Shown here: one piece after another, positions 1 to 13,229 of the stretch
Layout: every line of letters begins with the position of its first letter
How positions within the stretch are numbered: the stretch's first letter is position 1
Assembly (NCBI RefSeq): GCF_018966525.1
Contig: NZ_CP076607.1
Span: 682,001 to 746,000 of the forward strand
From: Paenibacillus sophorae
GTDB lineage: Bacteria; Bacillota; Bacilli; Paenibacillales; Paenibacillaceae
Reading direction: 5' to 3'
Length of the DNA stretch: 64,000 nt
Notes under the pieces: generated by a model
Told to the model about the DNA's origin: nothing
The model's database searches: none
The model's input: only the letters and a program-made list of their open reading frames with translations
Made by a program: the position numbers and the translations under genes

Positions 1-125
1 CCAAGCATCTCGCTGAGCGCTGCAGGATCATATTTACGGGTATCGGGAATATAAGGCATCAAGGAGCGGTTTAGCAGTATGACTTCGGTCTTGGCCCATT
101 TGCTGGGAACCCGTTGAATTCTCAT
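1..125 (-). CDS. N-terminus of a YheC/YheD-like ATP-grasp protein (partial)
   Basis: A minus-strand reading frame starts with ATG at 125-123, preceded by a good AAGGAGG ribosome binding site (132-138 on the plus strand as CCTCCTT), and runs off the left edge of the window after 41 codons. The peptide begins MRIQRVPSKWAKTEVI and contains a PYIPDTRKYDPAALSEML stretch. That pattern (aromatic, P-x-T-R, then L-x-x-M-L) resembles the region just before the ATP-grasp fold in YheC/YheD proteins, which are spore-coat-associated in Bacillus. The family call is an inference from a short fragment. It is transcribed divergently from gyrA. Confidence 0.5.
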   Translation of the reverse strand, partial: MRIQRVPSKWAKTEVILLNRSLMPYIPDTRKYDPAALSEML

Positions 126-341
126 GTTATTCCTCCTTGTACACTGCTGAAATATAAGGACAAGTGTTCTAAACAATGGTATAATCGAAGGATATGGGAT
201 GATATCTTGGGCGAGAGTTTGGGGCGGTTAGGCAGTGTTACTCCATACAGTCTATGAGCCGTGATCATATGCGGACAGGGCTAATACCCGGGCACCAGGA
301 AAGAAAATCTCTTATATGAATAGTTGAGCTAGTACGTTTAA

Positions 342-370
342 TTGTGCAGTTTTTGTGAAAGGAATATAAT
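342..370 (+). promoter_or_regulatory. Sigma-A promoter of gyrA
   Basis: TTGTGC (342-347), a 17-bp spacer and a perfect TATAAT (365-370) lie about 40 bp before the gyrA start. An AAGGAGG ribosome binding site follows at 394-400. Confidence 0.75.
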
Positions 371-411
371 ATAGGGTAGCGGTTTTTTAACTGAAGGAGG
401 TCCAGCAACTC

Positions 412-2970
412 ATGGCTGAACAAAATAACCCGCAAATCAGGGACCGGGACATCGGTGTGGAAATGCGTGATTCTTTCATGGATTACGCAATGAGCATCAT
501 TGTAAGCCGGGCTTTGCCGGACGTAAGGGACGGACTTAAGCCGGTGCACCGGCGCATTTTGTTTGCGATGTCGGAGCTCGGAATGTCACCGGATAAGCCA
601 TATAAGAAATCGGCGAGAATCGTCGGTGAGGTAATCGGTAAATACCATCCGCACGGCGACTCGGCCGTTTATGAAACGATGGTCCGGATGGCCCAAGATT
701 TCTCCATGCGCTACATGCTGGTCGACGGGCATGGCAATTTCGGCTCGATTGACGGCGATATGGCCGCGGCGATGCGGTATACCGAAGCCAGACTTTCCAA
801 GATTGCCATGGAAATGCTGCGCGATCTGAACAAAGAAACGGTCGATTTTATACCTAACTATGACGGCGAAGAGCATGAACCCGCCGTTCTGCCTTCACGT
901 TTCCCCAATCTGCTGGTTAACGGGGTATCCGGTATCGCCGTAGGGATGGCTACCAATATTCCGCCGCATAATTTGGGCGAAGTCATTGACGGTGTACAGG
1001 CTATGATCCGTAATCCCGAAATTACGCCGATGGAGCTCATGGAATATATCAAGGGGCCGGATTTTCCTACGGCCGGTTATATTTTGGGCCGCGAAGGCAT
1101 CCGCCAGGCGTATCGTACGGGACGCGGTTCGGTCACGATGCGCGCAAAGGCTTTGATTGAGGAAGAGAATAACGGCAAGGCGCGGATCGTTGTTAACGAG
1201 CTGCCTTATCAGGTTAACAAAGCGCGGTTAGTGGAGAAAATTGCCGAGCTGGTGCGTGAGAAACGGATTGAAGGCATCACCGATCTGCGGGATGAGTCGG
1301 ACCGCAACGGAATGCGCATCGTTATCGAAGTTAGGCGGGATGTTAACGCGAATGTAGTGCTTAATAATCTGTACAAGCACACTTCAATGCAGTCTTCATT
1401 CGGCATCAATATGCTGGCCATTGTCGGCAATGAGCCGAAGGTGCTGAATCTGCGCGACGTGCTGTACCACTATTTGCATCATCAGATCGAGGTTATCCGC
1501 CGCCGGACGGAATTTGAACTGAAGAAGGCGGAAGCCCGGGCGCATATTTTGGAAGGATTGCGCATCGCGCTGGATAACCTGGATGAAGTCATCGCGCTGA
1601 TCCGCGCTTCGCGTACGGTTGATATTGCGCGTGAAGGCTTGATTGAGACGTTTAGTCTCAGCGTGGAGCAGGCTCAGGCGATTCTGGACATGCGGATGCA
1701 GCGTCTGACCGGTCTGGAACGCGACAAGATCGAGAACGAGTACAACGAGCTGCTGGCCAAAATAGCTGAGTACAAGGCCATCCTGGCTGATGAATCGCTT
1801 GTGCTTGAAATTATCAGCAATGAATTGCAGGAGCTGCGGGATCGGTACGCCGACGAGCGGCGGACGGAGATTACCATCGGCGAAGAGAGCATTCTTGACG
1901 AGGATCTTATCCCACGCGAAGAGGTTGTCATTACAGTTTCGCATACCGGCTACATTAAGCGGCTTCCGGTAAGCACTTACCGCAGTCAAAAACGCGGCGG
2001 ACGCGGCGTAGTGGGCATGGACACGAAGGATGAGGATTTTGTCGAGCATCTCTTCGTCAGCAACTCCCATAACTATCTGATGTTCTTTACCGACAAAGGG
2101 AAAGTATATCGCATCAAGGCTTACGAGATTCCGGAGCTTGGACGGACGGCGCGCGGGACACCGATTATTAATCTGCTCCAGATTGAGCAGGGAGAGAAGA
2201 TTAGCGCCGTTATCCAGATTGAGGAAACCGACATCGATAAATATCTGTTCTTTGCCACCCGCGAAGGAATTGTGAAAAAGACGCCGCTCGAGGATTACAA
2301 CAATATCCGTAAAGGCGGTCTCATCGCAATCAATCTGCGGGAAGAAGATGAGCTGATTGATGTGAAGCTTACCGACGGCAAGCAGAAGCTTATTTTGGGC
2401 ACGGCGGATGGAATGTCCATTACCTTCTCCGAGGAGGATGTCCGTTCAATGGGCCGGAGCGCGACAGGGGTCAAAGGCATTACCCTGGACGAAGAGGATC
2501 ATGTTATCGGCATGGATTGCATCGACCAGAACCTGGATGTGCTCATCGTCACGACCAAGGGTTACGGCAAACGTACGCCTGCCGGTGATTACCGTCTGCA
2601 GACCCGTGGAGGCAAGGGGATCAAGACCATCAATCTTACGGAAAAGAACGGCCCTGTAGTCAGCCTCAAGGTCGTTAAGCAGGAAGAGGACCTGATGATC
2701 ATTACGACGGGCGGAACTCTGATCCGCATGAGCATGGACGGCATTTCGACCATGGGACGTTATGCGCAGGGCGTGAAGCTGATCAATATCCGCGATGAGG
2801 ATGCTGTATCTACCGTCTGCCGCACCGATAAGAGCGAAGACGGAGATGAGAATACGCTGTCTGATGAGACTACGGAAGTCAATCAGGAGCCGAACGAAAT
2901 TGCGAAAGTGAATGAGACTGCTGATTCTGCCGAGTCTGATACGGAAAATGACGGAGAAGCTTTGGAATAG
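412..2970 (+). CDS. gyrA: DNA gyrase subunit A
   Basis: GyrA is the breakage-reunion subunit of DNA gyrase and works with GyrB to introduce negative supercoils. The 852-residue product has the full family architecture: the N-terminal winged-helix/tower region with the catalytic tyrosine at Y123 in AAAMRYTEARLS, the quinolone-determining segment with the sensitive-type residues S84 and E88, and the C-terminal beta-pinwheel with the GyrA box QKRGGRG at residues 526-532. The last 45 or so residues form an acidic, low-complexity tail. The ATG start has AAGGAGG 11 bases upstream. It has its own promoter and is followed by a terminator, so it is probably monocistronic here; gyrB would be expected to the left, outside the window. 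Confidence 0.98.
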   Translation: MAEQNNPQIRDRDIGVEMRDSFMDYAMSIIVSRALPDVRDGLKPVHRRILFAMSELGMSPDKPYKKSARIVGEVIGKYHPHGDSAVYETMVRMAQDFSMRYMLVDGHGNFGSIDGDMAAAMRYTEARLSKIAMEMLRDLNKETVDFIPNYDGEEHEPAVLPSRFPNLLVNGVSGIAVGMATNIPPHNLGEVIDGVQAMIRNPEITPMELMEYIKGPDFPTAGYILGREGIRQAYRTGRGSVTMRAKALIEEENNGKARIVVNELPYQVNKARLVEKIAELVREKRIEGITDLRDESDRNGMRIVIEVRRDVNANVVLNNLYKHTSMQSSFGINMLAIVGNEPKVLNLRDVLYHYLHHQIEVIRRRTEFELKKAEARAHILEGLRIALDNLDEVIALIRASRTVDIAREGLIETFSLSVEQAQAILDMRMQRLTGLERDKIENEYNELLAKIAEYKAILADESLVLEIISNELQELRDRYADERRTEITIGEESILDEDLIPREEVVITVSHTGYIKRLPVSTYRSQKRGGRGVVGMDTKDEDFVEHLFVSNSHNYLMFFTDKGKVYRIKAYEIPELGRTARGTPIINLLQIEQGEKISAVIQIEETDIDKYLFFATREGIVKKTPLEDYNNIRKGGLIAINLREEDELIDVKLTDGKQKLILGTADGMSITFSEEDVRSMGRSATGVKGITLDEEDHVIGMDCIDQNLDVLIVTTKGYGKRTPAGDYRLQTRGGKGIKTINLTEKNGPVVSLKVVKQEEDLMIITTGGTLIRMSMDGISTMGRYAQGVKLINIRDEDAVSTVCRTDKSEDGDENTLSDETTEVNQEPNEIAKVNETADSAESDTENDGEALE

Positions 2971-2983
2971 TGTAATGTAAAGA

Positions 2984-3026
2984 GAGAGTGCCGCTAGACT
3001 AATTTCTGGTGGGCGCTCTCTTTTTT
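2984..3026 (+). terminator. Rho-independent terminator of gyrA
   Basis: GAGAGTGCC pairs with GGGCGCTCTC across a short loop and is followed by a run of six T residues, 14 bases after the gyrA stop codon. Confidence 0.8.
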
Positions 3027-3144
3027 GTTCAAAAAAATATAAGTCTTATTGCTTTCATACTAGTCGCTTGTCCTTATCCATAATATAATTAGGTAAATAG
3101 TACCTATTTGTCATGAATAGGGGGAGAGTAAAGGAGTTGAGCGT

Positions 3145-4242
3145 ATGCCGAGTATATCGGTGGCGGAAATAAGGCCGGGTTCAAAAGTGAGTAAGGACGT
3201 TATTACGCCCTTGGGAGGCATGTTATTTGTCAAAGGAAAAATACTGCTGCCGCGAGATATGGAGATTCTGGAGGCTTTTCTGATTCAGCAGGTGGATATT
3301 GAAGGCTCCGAGGAGGACGCCCAAGCCATGGAGCCGTCCAAAACTCCTTCTAAGGGTGCGGTTAAAGCCGGATCGGTCATTACAGCTTCTGCGCTGGCCA
3401 AGAGCGGTTCTCAGCTGCATGAGGAATACGATCATATGCTGGCGCTCATCAAAAAATGTTACAGCTCGGCTGACGCGGCAGTTCTGCCGATCTATGAACT
3501 GCGCAGCGGGCTGGAGGCCATGCTCGCCCATATCAAGGATTATCATGTTCTCGATTTTTCCCCGCGCACGCTTAACGAGCAGGATTACATTTATCATAAC
3601 GCAGTGCTCTCTGCGCTCACATCTTATAAGATTGCCCAGTGGTGTGGCTATCCGCAGAAAGAGTGGCTCCAAGTGGCTTTTGCCGGTTTGCTGCATGATA
3701 TCGGAAATGCAAAGATTGACAGTTCGATTATGCAGAAGCCCCAGCCGCTTACGATGACCGAAAGAAATGAAGTGCGAAAGCATACAACGTATGGATATCA
3801 GATTTTGCGAAAAGTAACGGCTATTAACGAAGGGGTCCGGCTTGCGGCTTTGCAGCATCATGAAAAAATTGACGGATCGGGTTATCCGCTTCGGCTGCGG
3901 GGGAGTCAAATTCATTTATACGCGAAGATTGTCGCTGTGGCGGATATTTTCCATGCAATGACGCTGAAGCGGATATACAAGAAGGCGCAGTCGCCATATC
4001 TGGTTTTGGAGGAAATTCAAAAAGAAGGGTTCGGCCAACTGGAACCATCCATTGTACAGACCTTCATACATAAGACGACAGAATTGCACAATGGAACGAA
4101 GATACGTCTAAATGATGGCCGGAATGGGGAAATCATCTTCTCTGATCGGAGCAATCCTACACGCCCATTAGTAAGCGTAGAAGGTAAAATCATCAATTTG
4201 GTACACTCACGTCATCTCTATATCCAGGAAATTTTGACGTAA
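3145..4242 (+). CDS. HD-GYP domain protein, likely cyclic-di-GMP phosphodiesterase
   Basis: The 365-residue protein has a variable N-terminal half followed by an HD-GYP domain. The HD dyad is at H184-D185 (LLHDIGNAKI) and the second signature HHEKIDGSGYP ends at about residue 248. HD-GYP proteins hydrolyse cyclic-di-GMP, or in some cases other cyclic dinucleotides, to linear nucleotides. The N-terminal 120 residues show no recognised sensor domain, and no membrane segment is visible, so it is likely cytoplasmic. The start ATG has an AAAGGAG ribosome binding site. It lies alone between the gyrA terminator and the rRNA promoters. Substrate specificity cannot be read from the sequence. Confidence 0.85.
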   Translation: MPSISVAEIRPGSKVSKDVITPLGGMLFVKGKILLPRDMEILEAFLIQQVDIEGSEEDAQAMEPSKTPSKGAVKAGSVITASALAKSGSQLHEEYDHMLALIKKCYSSADAAVLPIYELRSGLEAMLAHIKDYHVLDFSPRTLNEQDYIYHNAVLSALTSYKIAQWCGYPQKEWLQVAFAGLLHDIGNAKIDSSIMQKPQPLTMTERNEVRKHTTYGYQILRKVTAINEGVRLAALQHHEKIDGSGYPLRLRGSQIHLYAKIVAVADIFHAMTLKRIYKKAQSPYLVLEEIQKEGFGQLEPSIVQTFIHKTTELHNGTKIRLNDGRNGEIIFSDRSNPTRPLVSVEGKIINLVHSRHLYIQEILT

Positions 4243-4275
4243 GGGCAGAATTTCAATGAATTAATAAAAAAAGTG

Positions 4276-4304
4276 TTGCATATAAGAATCAAACATGGTA
4301 TATT
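4276..4304 (+). promoter_or_regulatory. rRNA operon promoter P1
   Basis: TTGCAT (4276-4281), exactly 17 bp, then TATATT (4299-4304). It lies 84 bp upstream of a second promoter with identical hexamers and spacing, the usual tandem arrangement of rRNA operons. Confidence 0.75.
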
Positions 4305-4359
4305 CTAATTCCGGCCAAGAAATACGAGTTCTTCTTCAAAAAGAAATTAAAAAAAGAGC

Positions 4360-4388
4360 TTGCATAAAACGGTCGGATATGATATATT
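4360..4388 (+). promoter_or_regulatory. rRNA operon promoter P2
   Basis: TTGCAT (4360-4365), 17 bp, TATATT (4383-4388); same hexamers as P1. An A-rich stretch (4338-4356) just upstream could act as an UP element. Confidence 0.8.
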
Positions 4389-4431
4389 ATAAAAGTTGCT
4401 GATGAGACATTAAGTTGAACGGCAAACAAGT

Positions 4432-4591
4432 TTGATCTTTGAAAACTGAACAACGAGTGAGTGGGAATTCGCTTCTAGCGAGTTCCAAAAAAGATGGATT
4501 TCACAGCGTGGTTCACGCTTTGGAAAGGCCATCATGAGAATGCAAATTCTCGTCAGATGTTTCAACATGAGCTAATCGCTCTTTCAATACC
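4432..4591 (+). other. 16S rRNA leader with antitermination-like box and processing arm
   Basis: The leader carries TGATCTTTGAAAACTGAAC (from 4433), the boxA-like element typical of Bacillota rRNA leaders. The segment 4441-4462 is complementary to 6225-6245 after the 16S gene, forming the stalk cut by RNase III-type enzymes during 16S maturation. Confidence 0.65.
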
Positions 4592-9332
<4,741 letters not shown>

Positions 9333-9457
9333 TAACGCAATCTTTCGTTTCGATCCAGTTTTCAGGCGATCAAGCCTGAAGAACGCTGCAACATTCATCC
9401 GCACCGGAAGGTGAAGGACCGAATGTCTCGCGGCAGCATTTGTTTCACAAATGCCCG
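9333..9457 (+). other. 23S-5S spacer with 23S processing arm
   Basis: AACGCAATCTTTCG through CGATCAA (9334-9373) is complementary to the ITS arm upstream of 23S. A second small inverted repeat TTCAGGC/GCCTGAA lies at 9361-9380. No tRNA is present. Confidence 0.6.
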
Positions 9458-9574
9458 TTTGGTGGCGATGGCGGAGGGGTTCCACGCGTACCCATCCCGA
9501 ACACGACCGTTAAGCCCTCCAGCGCCGATGGTACTTGGACCGAAGGGTCCTGGGAGAGTAGGACGCCGCCAAGC
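9458..9574 (+). rRNA. rrf: 5S ribosomal RNA
   Basis: TTTGGTGGCGATGGCGGAGG at the start and GGACGCCGCCAAGC at the end pair as the terminal helix of 5S rRNA; the interior has CCCATCCCGAACACG. The length of 117 bases matches the family. Confidence 0.97.
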
Positions 9575-9580
9575 ACAATG

Positions 9581-9612
9581 AACCACTGCTGAGATTTCAG
9601 CAGTGGTTTTTT
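9581..9612 (+). terminator. Terminator of the rRNA operon
   Basis: A perfect 12-bp stem (AACCACTGCTGA with TCAGCAGTGGTT, four-base loop GATT) leads straight into a T run, seven bases after the 5S gene. Confidence 0.93.
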
Positions 9613-9909
9613 GTGTTTCTTTTTAAATCCTGGGTCACAATGAACACGAAGAGAACGCAAAGGACCGATTGATCAGGTATATATGCGAAATCCGGACCTT
9701 AATCTGATTAATGCATTAGTGAAGGGATTGTGAAAACCGGCATCAATTGAATGACATTTTTGTTACCGACGGGGCAATAGATATAAGTATAATAGAAAAG
9801 TGCAAAATTAAGCATAACCTTAATACGAATGAACTACTCATAAAATTCATATGTTGAATTTGTTCCTGTGTCTTTAGTTGCAGGGTGGAGGGTAAGGAGG
9901 ATTTAAGGT
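9613..9909. other. Intergenic region with a weak candidate promoter
   Basis: No gene is visible. A perfect TATAAT stands at 9788-9793, but the best upstream hexamer (TTACCG, 9763-9768) is 19 bp away, so this is only a weak promoter candidate for the lipoprotein gene that follows. Confidence 0.4.
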
Positions 9910-10323
9910 ATGAAGCGAGCCCGAACGTTGTGGACGCTCCTTATTTTATGTATTGTAACTGTATTGCTGGCCGGATGCGCCTCGAAGGAACCTTCATGGG
10001 AATCGTTCGAGGGTGCCCTTAACGAGAAGAGCTTTCCCGTACCCAAGGAAGCAAACTCGCCAGATCGGACGACAACGAACACAGCTATGGACTACGTGCG
10101 TTATTCACTGCCTGGGTTAAAGGAGAATGACAATATTCCGGAGCCCTATTCTGAAGCCATACAAGCTTGGGGCTGGAATGAACTGCTTGCAGAAAACACG
10201 GCTAGTTCGCATATATTCCAGAAGGATCAGCTTATTGTTCATTTAACTATTCATGACGGCTATTTCATTATTATGGTTCCAAAGGATAAAAAGGTGGGCG
10301 CCAAAAGCCTCAACAGCCAATAG
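9910..10323 (+). CDS. Small lipoprotein of unknown function
   Basis: The 137-residue product starts with a charged MKRAR stretch, a hydrophobic segment and a lipobox LLAGC with the lipid-attachment cysteine at residue 23, so it should be anchored on the outer face of the cytoplasmic membrane. The remaining 114 residues are soluble, with no domain I recognise. The start ATG has TAAGGAGG upstream. It lies alone between the rRNA terminator and its own strong terminator, so it appears monocistronic. The gene is real by ribosome binding site, signal sequence and terminator; its function is unknown. Confidence 0.8.
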   Translation: MKRARTLWTLLILCIVTVLLAGCASKEPSWESFEGALNEKSFPVPKEANSPDRTTTNTAMDYVRYSLPGLKENDNIPEPYSEAIQAWGWNELLAENTASSHIFQKDQLIVHLTIHDGYFIIMVPKDKKVGAKSLNSQ

Positions 10324-10324
10324 C

Positions 10325-10360
10325 AATAAAATCGCCATCTTGATGGATGGCGATTTTATT
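10325..10360. terminator. Bidirectional terminator between convergent genes
   Basis: A 15-bp perfect stem (10325-10339 with 10346-10360), with A residues on the left arm and T residues on the right, sits between the lipoprotein gene and the convergent membrane protein gene and can serve both. Confidence 0.85.
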
Positions 10361-10432
10361 GTTCAGGGACACAGGCCGCGTACAAGGAAGTAAGTAGGAT
10401 TCAATGATGAACAGCAGGGATATGCAAAGTGG

Positions 10433-10954
10433 TTATTGCGAATAACAGGAGACGTCCGCCGGATTAAATTTCAGCATGTCATCCTGTCTCTTCCAACCTG
10501 TCCGCAGCAGAGCGTAAAATCTCGGAAACAGCAGCCATAAATGCAGAAAGGCTAAGGAGAGAGTAAAGGCGTACGGGGATAATACGACAAATAATGCTGT
10601 AAAGGAAAGACCAATCCAGAGACTATGAAGTTGTACCCTGCGGAAAAGACTGCAGCTGATGTATTGATCCGGCATAAAGCCGAGCCACGGAAGCCTGAAG
10701 GAGTTGCGCCAACGTTTGGCGACCGGGTAACCCGCAATTAAGAGGACGGAGCGGGAGACGACATATTGAACCCAAAAGATAACCGGAACAGCAATTAGAA
10801 AAAATAATAAACTGGCAGGGGAAACGAAAACGGTTTCCAATAGAATAAACAGAATAGGAATCGCTGCATAAATCCGCAAAGCATTGACGGATATGCTTAT
10901 TTTTTTGAGAAGTTTATATTGATAAAAAGTCGCTCCTTTAATAGTCGGTTCCAT
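10433..10954 (-). CDS. Membrane protein of unknown function
   Basis: The 173-residue product has about four strongly hydrophobic segments: two in the first half (around residues 27-45 and 46-65) and two in the second (around 110-128 and 128-148). The N- and C-termini are polar. The minus-strand start ATG at 10954 is preceded by GGAGGGAAGG. No conserved catalytic motif is visible and I do not recognise the family. It is the only complete minus-strand gene in the first 19 kb, convergent with the lipoprotein gene and divergent from gin. An integral membrane location is well supported; function is unknown. Confidence 0.75.
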   Translation of the reverse strand: MEPTIKGATFYQYKLLKKISISVNALRIYAAIPILFILLETVFVSPASLLFFLIAVPVIFWVQYVVSRSVLLIAGYPVAKRWRNSFRLPWLGFMPDQYISCSLFRRVQLHSLWIGLSFTALFVVLSPYAFTLSLAFLHLWLLFPRFYALLRTGWKRQDDMLKFNPADVSCYSQ

Positions 10955-11164
10955 ACCTTCCCTCCAGGCTTTGGGCTTATATCATATCTCATATCCATAC
11001 TATCGGCATTCTTGATGAATTCATTTAATCATATAAGTCTAGATCGCTCGAGGCTGACAAACCGCGAAGGAAAAGGGATTCAAGGATATGAAAAAACTAT
11101 GAAAGGGTTTAAAATGATAGGAAGTGAAGCATACTGTTCTTAAAAGGGCCAAGGTGGGATTACT

Positions 11165-11356
11165 ATGGAACAAGATCATGCGAAGGCGGAAGTCTGCATT
11201 ATATGCGGGCAGGAAAAGGAAGAAGGAATTCGCATCGTTTCGCAGTTTATTTGCGAGGATTGCGAGGAGGAAATGGTAAGGACTGAGGCAGAGGATGCCA
11301 AATACCGCTTTTTTATCGGAAGAATGAAAAAAATTGGTCTGCAAAAGAACGCTTAA
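11165..11356 (+). CDS. csfB: Anti-sigma-G factor Gin
   Basis: Gin (CsfB) is a small zinc protein made in the forespore under sigma-F that holds sigma-G, and later sigma-E in the mother cell, inactive until the right stage. The 63-residue product matches the family length of 64 and shows the two zinc knuckles CIICG and CEDCE, followed by the family-typical tail DAKYRFFIGRMKKI. The ATG follows AAGGTGGGATTACT. Upstream, CATACTG at 11130-11136 resembles a forespore -10 element, but no convincing -35 is seen. In B. subtilis xpaC and yaaN follow; here the decarboxylase gene comes next. Confidence 0.9.
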   Translation: MEQDHAKAEVCIICGQEKEEGIRIVSQFICEDCEEEMVRTEAEDAKYRFFIGRMKKIGLQKNA

Positions 11357-11429
11357 TAGCCGCCGATTTGCCGTAAACTGTTTTTGCCGATGATGTTACA
11401 AGGTTGTCTTCGCTTATACAGGTTTTTAA

Positions 11430-11478
11430 CGCAGCGGCTTTCCCTTGCATAGAAGTAGGGTGAAGCCGTTTTGCTGCG
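11430..11478. repeat. Imperfect inverted repeat between gin and the decarboxylase gene
   Basis: CGCAGCGGCTT pairs with AAGCC and GCTGCG on the far side, with CCCT/AGGG continuing the stem. There is no T run directly after it, so it may be a weak terminator or an mRNA structure. Confidence 0.45.
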
Positions 11479-11564
11479 CGTACAGGCGGTAAATTCAAGG
11501 CATAGGCGGAGAAGCGGTTATGGGGTAAAATAGAGATAAGCCGGTGTGGAAGGAATTGCAATCA

Positions 11565-13124
11565 ATGAAAGAGACAGAGCGTGCAGGCGCGCCATTATAT
11601 GAAATGCTGGAACGTTATAAAGCGGGAGGAAAGAGCTCTTTTCATGTGCCGGGTCATAAAAATGGGCAGGCATATAAGTTGGAAGGAAGCGCCGGCTTGT
11701 TGGATGAGGTCATGACGGCGGATATTACCGAAATTTCGGGGAGCGATGATCTGCATCATCCTGACGGCGTCATTCTGGAAGCGCAGAAGCTTGCGGCGGA
11801 TTGTTTCGGGGCTGAGGAAAGCTTCCTGCTCGTAGGCGGCAGTACAGCCGGGAACCTTGCGCTGATCCTGACGGTATGCGCCGAACCGGGCACCGTGCTC
11901 TTGGTGCAGCGCAACGTGCATAAATCGGTTATTCATGGGCTGATGCTGGCGGGAGCGCGTGCGGTATTCCTTGAACCGCAGATGGATGACGCCAGCGGCC
12001 TGGCGGTCGCACCGCCCTTAGAGACGGTGCGCAAGGCACTGGCGGCCTGGCCGGAGGCCGCCGGCCTACTGGTGACCATGCCGAATTACTACGGCATGGG
12101 AAGCGACCTGGCGCCCCTCGCGCGGGCCTGTCACGACAGCGGCGTGCCGCTGCTGGTCGACGAGGCGCATGGGGCGCACTATGGGCAGCACCCGGAGCTG
12201 CCCCCGGGTGCCTTAAGCTGCGGCGCGGACGGCGTCGTGCAGTCCACGCACAAGATGCTTGCGGCGATGACCATGGGCGCCATGCTGCATGTCCAAGGAC
12301 CGCGGCTCGACCGCGCCCTGCTGCGGCAGCGGCTCGCCATGGTGCAGAGCTCCAGCCCATCATACCCCGTGATGGCTTCGCTCGATCTGGCGCGCCGGCT
12401 GCTTCACACGCGGCGCGCCGATGCCTTCACGGCGGGGCTGGCCGCCGTGGAAAAGCTGCGGCGCGGCTTGGCGGAGCTGCCGCGCTTTAAGCTGCTGCGG
12501 CCGGAGCCGCCGCAGCTGCAGACCGGCGGAGGCGAAGCGAAAGCCTCCGCCTCAGGGCTGGCGCCGCGAAGCACGAGCGGCGCCTACCGGACGCAGGACC
12601 CCTTCAAAGCCGTCATATATGACGCCACCGGGGTCCTGAGCGGATTCGAGCTGCAGGCAGAGCTCGAGAAGAGAGACTGCGTGCCAGAAATGAGCGATGA
12701 ACGGCATGTGGTACTGCTGTTTAGCCTTGGCTCGAGGGTGGAAGATGCCAACCGGCTGCTTACGGCGCTGGGGGAGATTGACAGGGAATTCCCTCCGGGA
12801 CCGATCCCCTCCGCTTCCGTCCATGTTTCCACGTGGAACAATTTAGACAACAGCTTCATTTCGGAGCCGGTAAAGTTTTCTTTAAGACCCGTCCGGGAGG
12901 AAGAGACAGAACGTATCATGCTTGGGATGAGCGAAGGCAGAATCGCTGCTGAGATGGTTGTTCCTTATCCTCCGGGTATACCGCTGCTGTATCCAGGCGA
13001 AGTTATTACCGGGGAAATAAGCCAGAGGCTGCAGAGCTTGGCGGCTGCCGGTGCCAGATTTCAGGCCGCTTCGGATCCGACTTTGCGGATGATACAAGTA
13101 TATTTAATTCAAGAAGAGATTTAA
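11565..13124 (+). CDS. yaaO: Orn/Lys/Arg decarboxylase family protein (YaaO/Aad-like)
   Basis: A PLP-dependent fold-I decarboxylase of the basic-amino-acid family (519 residues). The N-terminal motif SSFHVPGHKNG and the PLP-binding lysine K230 in STHKML are intact, as is the C-terminal decarboxylase domain with YPPGIPLLYPGE. I chose ATG 11565 over GTG 11544 because GGAAGGA lies nine bases upstream. It occupies the yaaO position before tmk. The middle of the gene (about 12000-12600) is far richer in GC than its surroundings and encodes a Gly/Ala/Ser-rich insert around residues 315-345 that contains a DNA hairpin. Which amino acid is decarboxylated cannot be told from the sequence. Confidence 0.9.
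   Translation: MKETERAGAPLYEMLERYKAGGKSSFHVPGHKNGQAYKLEGSAGLLDEVMTADITEISGSDDLHHPDGVILEAQKLAADCFGAEESFLLVGGSTAGNLALILTVCAEPGTVLLVQRNVHKSVIHGLMLAGARAVFLEPQMDDASGLAVAPPLETVRKALAAWPEAAGLLVTMPNYYGMGSDLAPLARACHDSGVPLLVDEAHGAHYGQHPELPPGALSCGADGVVQSTHKMLAAMTMGAMLHVQGPRLDRALLRQRLAMVQSSSPSYPVMASLDLARRLLHTRRADAFTAGLAAVEKLRRGLAELPRFKLLRPEPPQLQTGGGEAKASASGLAPRSTSGAYRTQDPFKAVIYDATGVLSGFELQAELEKRDCVPEMSDERHVVLLFSLGSRVEDANRLLTALGEIDREFPPGPIPSASVHVSTWNNLDNSFISEPVKFSLRPVREEETERIMLGMSEGRIAAEMVVPYPPGIPLLYPGEVITGEISQRLQSLAAAGARFQAASDPTLRMIQVYLIQEEI
12525..12551. repeat. Hairpin-forming inverted repeat inside the decarboxylase gene
   Basis: GGCGGAGGC (12525-12533) and GCCTCCGCC (12543-12551) are exact reverse complements separated by nine bases, inside a low-complexity coding stretch. 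Confidence 0.7.
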
Positions 13125-13229
13125 ACAACTCCACAAAGTGAAGGTTTGGCTGCGAAGTCTATTCAGGTACTTTACGTGGACCCCGAAGAACTATTGAATT
13201 TTGGATGAAAGAAAGGCGGAGAAGCGTAA

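Noticed and set aside
649..676. Quinolone-resistance mutation in gyrA
   Set aside because: The determining positions read S84 and E88, the sensitive form.
3033..3045. Another copy of the dispersed repeat after gyrA (AAAATATAAG)
   Set aside because: Only the AT-rich first ten bases match; linker and second stem are absent.
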